Shown here: in pieces, positions 38,636 to 47,407 of the stretch
Numbering within the stretch: the stretch's first letter is position 1
Layout: each line of letters begins with the position of its first letter
Source of the DNA: Pseudomonas brassicacearum subsp. brassicacearum
Lineage (GTDB): Bacteria; Pseudomonadota; Gammaproteobacteria; Pseudomonadales; Pseudomonadaceae
Direction: 5' to 3'
NCBI RefSeq assembly: GCF_008801605.1
Contig: NZ_VZPJ01000001.1
Span: forward strand, 496,001 to 560,000
Length of the DNA stretch: 64,000 bases
Notes under the pieces: model-generated
Told to the model about the DNA's origin: nothing
Seen by the model: the letters and a program-made list of their open reading frames with translations, nothing else
Databases searched by the model: none
Made by a program: the position numbers and the translations under genes

Positions 38636-40012
38636 TCAGGGCTGGCGCAACGCGGCTTCCACTGCCAGCGCCGCGCGCAACAATCGAAAGTCTTCGCCCG
38701 CAGGCGCGCTAATCAACATGCCGGTGGGCAAACCGAGCGCATCGCGGCCGCTCGGCAGTGACACACCCGGCAGATCCAGCAAACTGCCGGGCATGGTCAG
38801 GCGCAACGTAGCGAGATTGGTGTGCACGAAAAGCTCGTCATCGGCTTCCAGTGGCGACAGAGGTGGCGCTACATGGGCTACGCTTGGTGTGATCAAAAAC
38901 GCCCCATCCAGCTCATCGGTCATTTGTTGCTGCAGCCGGTTGCGCGCGCTGTGGAGGTTGATCAACTGGCTGGCGGGAAATGCACGTGCGGCTTCCAGAC
39001 GGCGTCGCACGCGGGGGTCGAGTCGGGTGGCGGCATCGCTGTCGAGCAGAGGCTGATGCAGGGCGAAAGCCTCAGGGGCGCCGAGCCAGCCTTGCTGCTC
39101 GATAAGCTGAAGCGTCGCTTGAAAGGCTGGCGAAGGCCGCAGGTCAATCAGCGCACCGTAATCTTTCAATACGCTCAAGCAGTTCAGCAGGTTGTCACGT
39201 ACCGCAGGTTCTACACGTGCATCATCAAGGACCGCCTGGTCGACCCAAAAACGCCGCCCTGCCAAACTGTGAGGGATGAGTGATGTCGACTTGGTGCGCC
39301 CGCACAGGATGTCATCGATAGCCAAGGCATCACGCACGCTACGTGTCAGAGGCCCGACACTGTCGAGGGTATGCGCGAGCGGGAAGACGCCTTCGCGGCT
39401 GTAGCGCCTGCAACTGCTGCGAACCCCCACCAGCCCATTGAAGGCCGCTGGAATTCGGATTGACCCAGCGGTATCCGTGCCCATGGCAATCGGTACGATT
39501 CCCGCCGCGACCGCGACCGCTGAGCCTGAGGACGAGCCGCCCGGAATGCGTGGCTGGTCCAGCCCGACTGGATTGTGCGGCGTTCCAAAATGGGGATTGA
39601 GTCCAAGGCCTGAGTAAGCGAACTCGCTTAGGTTTGTTTTGCCGACGCTGACCATTCCGGCTTTCGCCAGTAGGCCTACGACATTAGCGTCAAGCAGCGC
39701 TGGCGTAATGTCGCGGCGCACGGCTGCGCCTGCGGTCGTTGGACTGCCTGCGACGTCGAACATGTCTTTCCAAGCAACGGGGACGCCGTCCAGTTTGCTT
39801 GCCGGCTGTCCGGCCTTCCAGCGTGCGGCCGATGAGTGGGCTTCGCGAAAGGCACGCGCCGAACAGAGAGAGATGAACACGTCATCGACTGCCGCCACCC
39901 TGGCCAGCGTTTCTTCCAACGCCTTGACCGGGTCGCTGCTGCCCGAGGCGAATGCGTCCGCCATCGCCAATGCATCGGCTTCAAACGGTAATTGAGGAAT
40001 GGTGTAGGACAT
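38636..40012 (-). CDS. Amidase-signature family hydrolase
   Basis: The ATG at 40012 has GGTGG nine bases upstream and gives 458 residues; the longer start lacks a ribosome-binding site. The Ser-cisSer-Lys triad is visible: Lys near residue 82 in VAWKDMFD, cis-Ser near 160 in IPGGSSSGSA and nucleophile Ser near 184 in GTDTAGSIRIPA. The enzyme hydrolyses an amide to acid and ammonia in the cytosol. As the first gene of the operon with an imidase-like gene, it could be the half-amidase. It is divergent from a GntR gene. Confidence 0.88.
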   Translation of the reverse strand: MSYTIPQLPFEADALAMADAFASGSSDPVKALEETLARVAAVDDVFISLCSARAFREAHSSAARWKAGQPASKLDGVPVAWKDMFDVAGSPTTAGAAVRRDITPALLDANVVGLLAKAGMVSVGKTNLSEFAYSGLGLNPHFGTPHNPVGLDQPRIPGGSSSGSAVAVAAGIVPIAMGTDTAGSIRIPAAFNGLVGVRSSCRRYSREGVFPLAHTLDSVGPLTRSVRDALAIDDILCGRTKSTSLIPHSLAGRRFWVDQAVLDDARVEPAVRDNLLNCLSVLKDYGALIDLRPSPAFQATLQLIEQQGWLGAPEAFALHQPLLDSDAATRLDPRVRRRLEAARAFPASQLINLHSARNRLQQQMTDELDGAFLITPSVAHVAPPLSPLEADDELFVHTNLATLRLTMPGSLLDLPGVSLPSGRDALGLPTGMLISAPAGEDFRLLRAALAVEAALRQP

Positions 40013-40040
40013 CTGATCCACCAAAAACGTATTCATTATT

Positions 40041-40054
40041 AAAATGTACGTTTT
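40041..40054. promoter_or_regulatory. Candidate GntR operator near the amidase start
   Basis: AAAATGTACGTTTT is a near-perfect 14-bp palindrome (12 of 14 symmetrical) centred on GTAC, 29 bp upstream of the amidase start. GntR regulators of the FCD type often use GTAC-centred palindromes. AAATGTAC recurs at 40211-40218 nearer the regulator gene. The rest of 40013-40341 shows nothing else by eye. Confidence 0.45.
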
Positions 40055-40341
40055 ACAGAGCAGATAGCGTGCCAGAATGAGCGATGAAGGAATGTCAGGG
40101 CGCTCACCTGAGCAAGCAGCCTGCAGCTAGCACACGGGCTAGACACCTTTCCAAGCGGGTGGATATTTCAATTTTGCGAAGCCTTTCATGCATGATCAGC
40201 CAACAACACCAAATGTACTAATTGAAAAATATCCGTTTTGGTGCAGATCAGTAACAACGGCCCAACGAACGCGCACAAATGACGTGGTCCACGGTGACAA
40301 CAGACTTGTGCGAGAATCTGCCCCCGCCTTTCGAGAAGCGT

Positions 40342-41343
40342 ATGAGATCGATGACCGCCGAGGATTACCGCACTGCATCGCGCTACGCCATGATCCGCCA
40401 GCTCCTGCGTGACGCCATCGTGAATGGAGAGGTGGCTCAAGGACTCGTCCTGCTCGAAGCACCTCTGGCCGAACTGTTCGGAACCAGCCGCGTACCGGTG
40501 CGCAAAGCATTGGACCTGCTGCACAAGGAAGGCTTGATCAGTCGATTCGACGGCCGCGGTTATCTGGTCAACCCGAAGGGGGTTGAAGTGGAGCCACTGC
40601 GGCTGGCCGTTACCCACAAGCAACTCGGCCTCGATAGCAGCGAAGAACTGGTCGATACCCGGCCGCTGGGCGAGCGGATGTTCGACGAGATTGGCTCGGC
40701 TTTATCGACCTGTATTGCTTTCGGGCACTATCGGCTCGACGAGCAAAAGGCCGCCGAGCATTACGGCGTCAGTCGGGCGGTGATACGCGAGGCATTGATG
40801 CGTCTGCGTGACCGCGGCCTGGTGGAAAAGGAACCCTACTCCCAGTGGCTGGCCGGCCCGCTCACCGCCAGGGAGGTCACCGAAGACTACGAGTTGCGCG
40901 CCTGCCTTGAACCTGAGGCGTTACGCCAGAGCGCACCAGGACTTAGCCGGGAGACCCTTGAAGCGATGCTGGCTCGGGTTAAAGAGGCACAGAGCAACCC
41001 ACATTGCAGCCTCGCATGCATCGAGCAACTTGAAGAAGACCTGCATTACCACTGCCTCGCCGGAATAAACAATCGCAAGATCGCAACACTGATCCGACAG
41101 GCCCAGAGCCCGAGGATCATCAGTCGGATTTTTTACAGTCAGTTGGGCCTCGGTCCCGACGAAGCCATGCTGGCCGAGCACCGCCTGATTCTAGAGCTGC
41201 TATTGCATGGCGCATTCGACGCCGCTGCGCTGAACCTCAAGGAACACCTCCACCGCGCCCGCCAACGCATGTTGCAGCGGTTGAAGGTTCTGTCAGTGCT
41301 CCCTGAGCAACAAGTGCCGGCGTATCTGACCAGACTGAGCTGA
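40342..41343 (+). CDS. GntR-family regulator with two winged helices and an FCD-type domain
   Basis: From the ATG at 40342 (GAGAAG upstream) the protein has 333 residues, about a hundred more than FadR-type regulators. Residues 15-75 form one GntR winged helix (LLRDAIVNGE, SRVPVRKALDLLHKEGLI) and residues 95-160 a second (YGVSRAVIREALMRLRDRGLVEKEP). The C-terminal helical domain matches FCD ligand-binding domains (LRACLEPEALRQ). It is divergent from the imidase/amidase operon and probably senses its substrate. Confidence 0.87.
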   Translation: MRSMTAEDYRTASRYAMIRQLLRDAIVNGEVAQGLVLLEAPLAELFGTSRVPVRKALDLLHKEGLISRFDGRGYLVNPKGVEVEPLRLAVTHKQLGLDSSEELVDTRPLGERMFDEIGSALSTCIAFGHYRLDEQKAAEHYGVSRAVIREALMRLRDRGLVEKEPYSQWLAGPLTAREVTEDYELRACLEPEALRQSAPGLSRETLEAMLARVKEAQSNPHCSLACIEQLEEDLHYHCLAGINNRKIATLIRQAQSPRIISRIFYSQLGLGPDEAMLAEHRLILELLLHGAFDAAALNLKEHLHRARQRMLQRLKVLSVLPEQQVPAYLTRLS

Positions 41344-41910
41344 AAGCAGGTTCGGCGCGTACCGTTTCATTTCCATGGCCGTTCCCACCTGCCGCACCAT
41401 TGGCAATAGCAGCAGCAATACAAGCACCTCGTTAACACCCGGAGCCGGCAGGCGCTGTGCGGCGTGGAGGATGAACCTGTACACCCGGTTCGTCAGTTTG
41501 GGATGAATTGTTTTTTATCAGCATCATCAAGTACTCCGGATCGGTCTGCCCTGTGCCCTTCCAAGTTCAGCGCCTTGTCGCCATCCCCTTTACGTTACGT
41601 CAGGACATTGGAAGTGCCCTACGGCATTTGCGCATCGCGTCATGCGGCTTCAGAGGGCCCCTTTGATCCGCTCATACTCCAAGTCCCAAAACTGAGGAAC
41701 ACTGGCAATGATCTCCGCGACAGAAATAGCACGGGAAAAACCTCGATAGACAACTGACTGATTGTTAATAGAAGAGCTAGTCTCTTCGATGGTAACAACG
41801 GTTTTTTTCAATCAAGAACAAGCCTATATCCAAAAGAGCGATTCGAACCAAAACAGCTTGAAAAATAAATTCAACTCATTGTTATAAAAGAATTTTTTAT
41901 AGAACTGCGC

Positions 41911-41937
41911 TCATTTTTTTCAAATACCGGCCGATGG
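41911..41937 (+). promoter_or_regulatory. FliA (sigma-28)-like promoter of the chemoreceptor gene
   Basis: TCATTTTT at 41911 and GCCGATGG at 41930 stand 11 bp apart, against the enterobacterial consensus TAAAGTTT-N11-GCCGATAA; the -10 matches six of eight. The predicted transcript start falls about 20 bp before the ATG at 41967. The remaining gap 41344-41910 shows no gene I can support. Confidence 0.5.
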
Positions 41938-41966
41938 CCTCCTCAAGGAATCAAGGAACAGTCGGA

Positions 41967-43532
41967 ATGAGAAATAATCAGCCAGTTACGCAGCGTGAAA
42001 TTTCACTCGCGCCTCAACAGAAACTCATCTCGACAACCAATGAGCGAGGCGTTATCACGTACTGCAACGACGCCTTCGTGGAGATCAGTGGGTTTGATAG
42101 AGCCGATCTAATTGGCGCCCCGCAAAATATCGTCCGCCATCCTGACGTCCCCCCTGCCGTATTTGCCCATATGTGGGGTGCGCTCAAGCAAGGCCGCCCA
42201 TGGATGGGTATCGTCAAGAACCGTTCCAGGAACGGCGATCACTACTGGGTCAACGCCTACGTCACACCAATATTTGAAGGCAGTCAGGTGGTGGGCTTTG
42301 AATCGGTGAGAATCAAACCGACGACTGATCAGATTCGTCGAGCTGAGTCCCTGTATAAGCGCATCAGCCAGGGAAAACCAGCCGTCCCCCGCCAAGATGC
42401 TTGGCAAGCGTCCCTGCTGGATTGCTTGCCGTTCTTAGCCATGGGGCTGGCAGGCACCATGGGCGGCTTGTTCTTCAGCACGCCCATTGCGATTGCCGTA
42501 GCCGTAGGCATCGCCGTGCCGATCGGCCTGCTCTCTTCACGCTGGCAGATGCGAGGAACTTTGCGCCTGCTGCAGATGGCAGAGCCCTCTACCTCCGACT
42601 TACTGATCGCTCAGATGTACAGCGATGCGCGCGGACCACAAGCGCGCCTGGAAACCGCCTTCGTCAGCCAGACTTCGCGCCTGAAGACTTGCCTGACGCG
42701 CCTGCAAGACACCGCCGAGCAACTCAGCAAACTGGCGGAACAATCCGATGTACTTGCCACGGACAGCTCGAAAGGGCTGGATCGTCAGCGCGTCGAAACC
42801 GAACAGGTGTCTGCCGCGGTTAACCAGATGGCCGCGACCACGCAGGAAGTCGCCAGCCACGTCCAGCGCACGGCTGACGCTACTCAACAAGCTAACCTGC
42901 TGACCAATCGCGGCCGCGATGTGGCCCGAGACACCCGAGAGGCGATCGAGCGCCTCTCCGCCGCGGTCGGCGAGACAGGCCTGACCGTTGCACAGCTGGC
43001 CAAAGACAGCAATGAAATAGGGACAGTCGTTGACGTGATCAAAGGAATCGCCGACCAGACCAATCTGCTGGCATTAAATGCCGCCATCGAAGCAGCGCGC
43101 GCCGGTGACATGGGCAGGGGTTTCGCCGTCGTGGCCGATGAGGTTCGCCAACTGGCCCAACGCACCTCGCAATCCACCACCCAGATCCATGATCTGATCA
43201 CCAAGCTCCAGGCGTCGTCCAACAACGCCGTGCAGACCATGGAGAGCGGTCATCGTCAGGCCCAGGAAGGCGTGACCTGGGTACTGGAGGCAGACAAGGC
43301 ATTGGTGGGCATCAGCGAAGCGGTCTCCCACATCACCGAGATGACCACCCAGATTGCCGCGGCCACTGAAGAGCAAACTGCCGTCGCCGAGGAAATCAGC
43401 CGAAACATTACGACCATTGCCCACTTGGCCGATAAATCCTCGGAACAGGCGCACCAATCGGCAGATCTGAATAAGGAACTGACCAGGACCGCGTCCACGC
43501 AGTACTCATTGGTCGAGCGGTTCAACCGTTAA
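41967..43532 (+). CDS. Methyl-accepting chemotaxis protein with PAS domain (Aer-like)
   Basis: The ATG at 41967 has GGA-type ribosome-binding sequence upstream and lies after the FliA-like promoter; an upstream in-frame ATG at 41934 would fall inside that promoter. The 521-residue protein has a PAS domain (residues 15-120; [14 protein letters not shown]), a hydrophobic membrane segment (about 155-195) with no periplasmic domain, and a signalling domain with the hairpin tip [21 protein letters not shown] near 365. It should sense redox or an internal signal and feed CheA. Confidence 0.9.
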   Translation: MRNNQPVTQREISLAPQQKLISTTNERGVITYCNDAFVEISGFDRADLIGAPQNIVRHPDVPPAVFAHMWGALKQGRPWMGIVKNRSRNGDHYWVNAYVTPIFEGSQVVGFESVRIKPTTDQIRRAESLYKRISQGKPAVPRQDAWQASLLDCLPFLAMGLAGTMGGLFFSTPIAIAVAVGIAVPIGLLSSRWQMRGTLRLLQMAEPSTSDLLIAQMYSDARGPQARLETAFVSQTSRLKTCLTRLQDTAEQLSKLAEQSDVLATDSSKGLDRQRVETEQVSAAVNQMAATTQEVASHVQRTADATQQANLLTNRGRDVARDTREAIERLSAAVGETGLTVAQLAKDSNEIGTVVDVIKGIADQTNLLALNAAIEAARAGDMGRGFAVVADEVRQLAQRTSQSTTQIHDLITKLQASSNNAVQTMESGHRQAQEGVTWVLEADKALVGISEAVSHITEMTTQIAAATEEQTAVAEEISRNITTIAHLADKSSEQAHQSADLNKELTRTASTQYSLVERFNR

Positions 43533-43671
43533 CCGATCTTCTTCATGGAGAAGCACGCCTTACGCGGGCTTTTGAGGGCCGGTTATTTCGCTCCCGCAAC
43601 GTGCTTTTCACGAAATATTTACAGTACGAAGCACAGATTGAACAGACAAAAGGATTTGACCCCATACAGAG

Positions 43672-43695
43672 AGCCCGTCATGCGCGGGCTTTTTG
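43672..43695 (+). terminator. Rho-independent terminator
   Basis: AGCCCG (43672-43677) pairs with CGGGCT (43685-43690) and is followed by TTTTT. It lies 139 bp after the chemoreceptor stop and probably ends that transcript. The remaining gap 43533-44020 has no credible gene. Confidence 0.65.
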
Positions 43696-44020
43696 TTGTC
43701 AGACATTCCAGCTGCCAAGCTCGCCACTTCTCGAATGGAGTCGATGAACATGCATGCAAGGTGATCCCGGTTTTCAGCGCCCTGTTTAAATTCAATGGCC
43801 TACGGCGGGATGATACCAATCTGCCTGTACATTTTTTGAGCACCCGTTAAAACGCTCTGCCTACCTGGCCTCAGCGCAGTTATCCACAGACATACTCACG
43901 GATTTCTTGGATAACTGGATGGGATCGTGAAGGACTCCTGCCGTATCGAGCCTATGGATTCGATGCCCCGTATTTCGCAAGCTACAAACCCACTTTCAAT
44001 GCGCCGACATTTTCAACGGA

Positions 44021-44506
44021 TCAAGTCCGGTGTATGACCACATCCAGCCCTTCCGCCTGGTCTGGTGCACGAAAGTAGCTCGTGATCAGATCGAATTCAG
44101 CATCAGTGGCTGCGAAGTCATGCTCGGCACGCGCATTCCTGTGGTGCAGCCTGCGACGGCAGGTGTCATCTTCAACTTCGATGTAGTGAACACGGTGAGG
44201 GACTTTCGCAGTGTCAGCCAGGCTGCGTAGCCAATGACGATCTGCTGGGGTGTTGGCAGGAAAATCGAGGACCACGGGAGTCCCCGCCGAGAGCATGTCG
44301 ATGACCAGCGGCCCCAGGACATCCCGGATCCGGCGCGCATGCAGGACGTAGTCCGCCACCGATTTGATCTGATCAGGGTAGAGCTTTGAAAGCCAGTGAT
44401 CTTCGCTCAACAAAATGGCTGAATGTTCGGCCTTTAACGATCGGGCCAGCGTGGATTTTCCCGAAGCAATTTTACCGCACAAGAGGTGGAGTACAGGTGT
44501 GGGCAT
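44021..44506 (-). CDS. P-loop nucleotide-binding protein (small AAA/kinase type)
   Basis: The ATG at 44506 has AAGGAC seven bases upstream; the product is 161 residues. Walker A is LCGKIASGKST near residue 8; LVIDMLSAGTPVVLDFPANTP and an Arg-rich DDTCRRRLHHRN lid follow. The layout resembles AAA_33/zeta-toxin-like kinases that phosphorylate a small molecule. The substrate is unknown. It lies 70 bp after an EAL-domain gene on the same strand. Confidence 0.8.
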   Translation of the reverse strand: MPTPVLHLLCGKIASGKSTLARSLKAEHSAILLSEDHWLSKLYPDQIKSVADYVLHARRIRDVLGPLVIDMLSAGTPVVLDFPANTPADRHWLRSLADTAKVPHRVHYIEVEDDTCRRRLHHRNARAEHDFAATDAEFDLITSYFRAPDQAEGLDVVIHRT

Positions 44507-44576
44507 GGGACGCGTCCTTGTGTCGAGGCCCGATAATGGCCCATCGAATATCGTGGACGCAAAGGGCTTGGGCACA

Positions 44577-45353
44577 TCAACCCAAGTCAAAGCATCCAGC
44601 CGGGAGATGACCGACCTCGGGCCTTGCATACAAATATCCCTGCATCAGCTCGATTCCCATGCCCAGAAGCGTCGAGCTTTCTTCACGGGTCTCGACACCT
44701 TCGGCGATGACCAGGATATCCAAGCGCCTGGCGACCAGGATGATGCCTTCGACAATCGCTTGTTTGACCGAGTCTTGATCGATGCCTCGGGTCAGTGCCA
44801 TGTCAATCTTCAGCACCTGCGGCTGGAACATGGCCAGCAGATTAAGGCCCGAATAGCCAGCGCCAAAATCGTCGACGGCGGTAATGAAACCTTGGCGCTC
44901 GTACTCCACGAAAATCGATTTGAGGTGCTCAGGGTCCACCACCTTCTCGCCTTCGGTCACTTCGAACATGAGCCTTTCCGGTGGAAAATGGGTCAGGCGC
45001 GCCGCTTCCAGGGTGGCCCGGATACACGTCTCTGGTCGATATACGGCGTTGGGCAGGAAATTAATGCTCAGCAGGCAATCGGGAATCTCCAGCAGGCCCA
45101 GCCTTGCGGCCTCCTCGATGGCTTTCACCCGGCAGGCCTGGTCGAATCGGTAGCGGTTGCTGTCGTTCACGAGCCCCAGGATGTAGCCAGCCGACTCGCC
45201 ATTGACGCCTCTGACCAACGCCTCATAAGCATACGCAGCGCGTGTCCGGACGTTGAAAATAGGCTGGAAGGCCATGGTGAAATCAAACCCCAATGCCTCG
45301 TGGTTGCGGCATTCGGCGCAGCCAAGCGATTGGAACGGAGGGTGTTTCGGCAT
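44577..45353 (-). CDS. EAL-domain c-di-GMP phosphodiesterase
   Basis: From the ATG at 45353 the protein has 258 residues and is essentially one EAL domain after a short Cys-containing N-terminus. The catalytic set appears intact: EALVRG near residue 45, INFLPNA, FEVTE, DDFGAGYSG near 160, KID and AEGVET near 215. It should hydrolyse c-di-GMP to pGpG. No sensor domain is present, so control is at expression or through the N-terminal Cys region. A start ten codons upstream is possible. Confidence 0.88.
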   Translation of the reverse strand: MPKHPPFQSLGCAECRNHEALGFDFTMAFQPIFNVRTRAAYAYEALVRGVNGESAGYILGLVNDSNRYRFDQACRVKAIEEAARLGLLEIPDCLLSINFLPNAVYRPETCIRATLEAARLTHFPPERLMFEVTEGEKVVDPEHLKSIFVEYERQGFITAVDDFGAGYSGLNLLAMFQPQVLKIDMALTRGIDQDSVKQAIVEGIILVARRLDILVIAEGVETREESSTLLGMGIELMQGYLYARPEVGHLPAGCFDLG

Positions 45354-45552
45354 GATCAATATTCCGTGGCGGTCGTGATACATTCCTGCGGTTACAAGGA
45401 ACTGTAGCCGACACCACCTGAGTCGGCGCGGGCCGAAGTTTCTGAAACACTATCGGCCGGCCCCCCCACCGCTCACCTTGATCGGTGCGACATGTATCAG
45501 GCACTGCTGATCTCAAATGCTCAATGCAGCTTAACGGTAAGGACACATACAC

Positions 45553-46290
45553 ATGAGCGCGCGAAAAATTTTAGTCACAGGTGCGGCGGGTCGGATTGGC
45601 ACTGCTTTTTGGACCGCGCAAGCCGACAGATTGGATTTGCGCCTCGCTGATATCGATGTACGGAAATTTCCGAAACCAGCGCAAAGTTTCTCTCTTGATG
45701 TCAGGGATCAGTCAAGCTGCCTTGAGGCCTGCGAAGGCATCGACACCGTGATTCATCTGGCTGCTGACCCGAGTCCAGACGCTAACTTCATGACTTCCCT
45801 CCTGCCTGTAAATATTGTTGGCACCTACAACATGCTGTTCGCCGCGAAGGCACAAGGTTGCAGGCGGTTCATATTTGCGAGCAGTGCCCAAGCCATTGAG
45901 GGTTACCCAAAGGACGTCCAGGTACATGAACACATGTCGCCCAGGCCAGGAAATCTTTATGGGGTCAGCAAAGCATTTGGGGAGGCTCTCGCATCGATGT
46001 ATGCAAACGATGGTCAAATGACGACCATTGCAGTCCGCATTGCAAACGTAGCCGAGTTTCAGCCTGGAGAGACCCACAGCCACAGAGATGTAGCTGCGTT
46101 TATCAGCGAGAGGGATGTCGTAGCGTTACTTAGAAGTTGCGTGGATGCGGAGCTGAACGGGTTCCATGTGGTTCATGGCGTATCAGACAATAGATACAAG
46201 CGCCTTTCCATTGATAAGACCCGTGAAGTGGTTGGTTACGCACCCATTGACGACGGATTCGAGATTTTAGAGGGACATGCCCTCCCCTGA
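45553..46290 (+). CDS. NAD-dependent epimerase/dehydratase family protein
   Basis: A 245-residue extended-type short-chain dehydrogenase: ILVTGAAGRIG near residue 6, an Asp after the second strand (LADIDVRK) implying NAD, HLAAD, SSAQAIEGYP and YGVSKAFGE near residue 136 (catalytic Tyr and Lys). Size and motifs resemble bacterial uronate dehydrogenase, but related sugar dehydrogenases fit too. It stands alone with an upstream GGTAAGGACA. The substrate is uncertain. Confidence 0.85.
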   Translation: MSARKILVTGAAGRIGTAFWTAQADRLDLRLADIDVRKFPKPAQSFSLDVRDQSSCLEACEGIDTVIHLAADPSPDANFMTSLLPVNIVGTYNMLFAAKAQGCRRFIFASSAQAIEGYPKDVQVHEHMSPRPGNLYGVSKAFGEALASMYANDGQMTTIAVRIANVAEFQPGETHSHRDVAAFISERDVVALLRSCVDAELNGFHVVHGVSDNRYKRLSIDKTREVVGYAPIDDGFEILEGHALP

Positions 46291-46319
46291 TTGGTTGGCT
46301 GGCTGAAAAGCACAACGCC

Positions 46320-47186
46320 TCAAAGCGGGATGATCTCAACACTCGCGGTCATGCCTGCGGCCAATTCAACGCCTGCTGGCACCCTGTCGATATGGATACG
46401 AACCGGGATCCGCTGCGCAAGACGCACCCAGGTAAATGTCGCCGCCACATTTGGCAGGCCGAGATGACCTGGCGAATCGTTACTGTTCTCGATCCCGCGA
46501 CCGATGCTTTCGACATGCCCCGACACAGGCTGATCAAAGCCCATCAGCATGATCCGCGCCGGTTTGCCGACGTGGATCTGCCGGATCTTCGTCTCTTCAA
46601 AATAACCAGTGACCCAGAAGCTCGCCGCGTCGAGGACAGCAACCGTTGCCGAACCGGCCGTCGCATAGTCGCCAGGCCGCAACCTCAGGTTAGTGACATA
46701 GCCATCGACCGGCGAGCGGATAGTAGAGCGGGCGAGATTGAGTTTGGCGAGGTCCAGAGCCGCCAGCGCTGCTTGATAGGTGGCGCCCGCCACCGCAGCC
46801 GCACCTCCTGTTTGCTGAACATCTTCTTGGGACACGATATCGCGGAGTTGGCCGCGCCGCCGCGCCGCCGCCTGGCGAACGAGCCTATCCTGACGCTTGG
46901 CTTCGACGTCGGCTTCGGCCGCCGCCACTGCGAGCCGGTACCGCAGCGGGTCGATCACATAAAGAATGTCACCCCGATGGACATACTGGTTATCAACGAT
47001 CGGGACGGCACTGACAGTACCGGAGACTTCCGGTGCGATTTGCACGACATCCGCGCTCACTCGCCCGTCGCGAGTCCAGGGCGTTCGCTCGTGATGGTTC
47101 CAAGCCCCTAGCGCAATGAGCGTGGCGCCAGCAACGAGGCAAAGAGTCAGGGCATAGCGGCTGAGCAAGGATAGAACAGGCTTCAA
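46320..47186 (-). CDS. AaeA/EmrA-like membrane-fusion (HlyD-type) efflux subunit
   Basis: A 288-residue protein with one N-terminal membrane helix (about residues 10-28), a lipoyl-type half motif VQIAPEVSGTVSAVPIVDNQYVHRG near 50, a coiled-coil hairpin near 85-140, and a second lipoyl half with IRSPVDGYVTNLRLRPGD. It links the inner-membrane FUSC pump to the outer membrane. Its start overlaps the stop of the DUF1656 gene (47183-47186). Confidence 0.88.
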   Translation of the reverse strand: MKPVLSLLSRYALTLCLVAGATLIALGAWNHHERTPWTRDGRVSADVVQIAPEVSGTVSAVPIVDNQYVHRGDILYVIDPLRYRLAVAAAEADVEAKRQDRLVRQAAARRRGQLRDIVSQEDVQQTGGAAAVAGATYQAALAALDLAKLNLARSTIRSPVDGYVTNLRLRPGDYATAGSATVAVLDAASFWVTGYFEETKIRQIHVGKPARIMLMGFDQPVSGHVESIGRGIENSNDSPGHLGLPNVAATFTWVRLAQRIPVRIHIDRVPAGVELAAGMTASVEIIPL

Positions 47187-47407
47187 GATAAGTGTCCGAT
47201 TGAGGGCAGATGCTGCACGAGCAAACCGTAGATGAGCGCGAAAATGGCGAGTTCGACGAGCGGCCAGTGAGCGAACAGGCGGTAGATGCCCACGACGCGG
47301 AGGACGCGGATTATCGCGACGGTGGCAAAAATGGCGACGAATACCAGCGCCAGTAAACCGGGGATGAGGACGCCACCGACGTCGAGATCAACGATCATGA
47401 GGCGCAC
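47183..47407 (-). CDS. AaeX/DUF1656 small inner-membrane protein
   Basis: A 74-residue protein with two membrane helices and the family opening IVDLDVGGVLIPGLL. It lies between the FUSC and membrane-fusion genes, overlapping both, exactly as AaeX does in the aeaAXB-type hydroxybenzoate/fusaric-acid exporters. Its role in the pump is not defined even in the family. Confidence 0.85.
   Translation of the reverse strand: MRLMIVDLDVGGVLIPGLLALVFVAIFATVAIIRVLRVVGIYRLFAHWPLVELAIFALIYGLLVQHLPSIGHLS

Noticed and set aside
41293..41757. Small frames in the gap after the GntR gene, one with a hydrophobic stretch
   Set aside because: No ribosome-binding site or recognisable family; a decayed gene end is possible but cannot be supported.
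43545..43850. 101-residue plus-strand frame after the chemoreceptor
   Set aside because: It spans the Rho-independent terminator at 43672-43695 and has no domain features.
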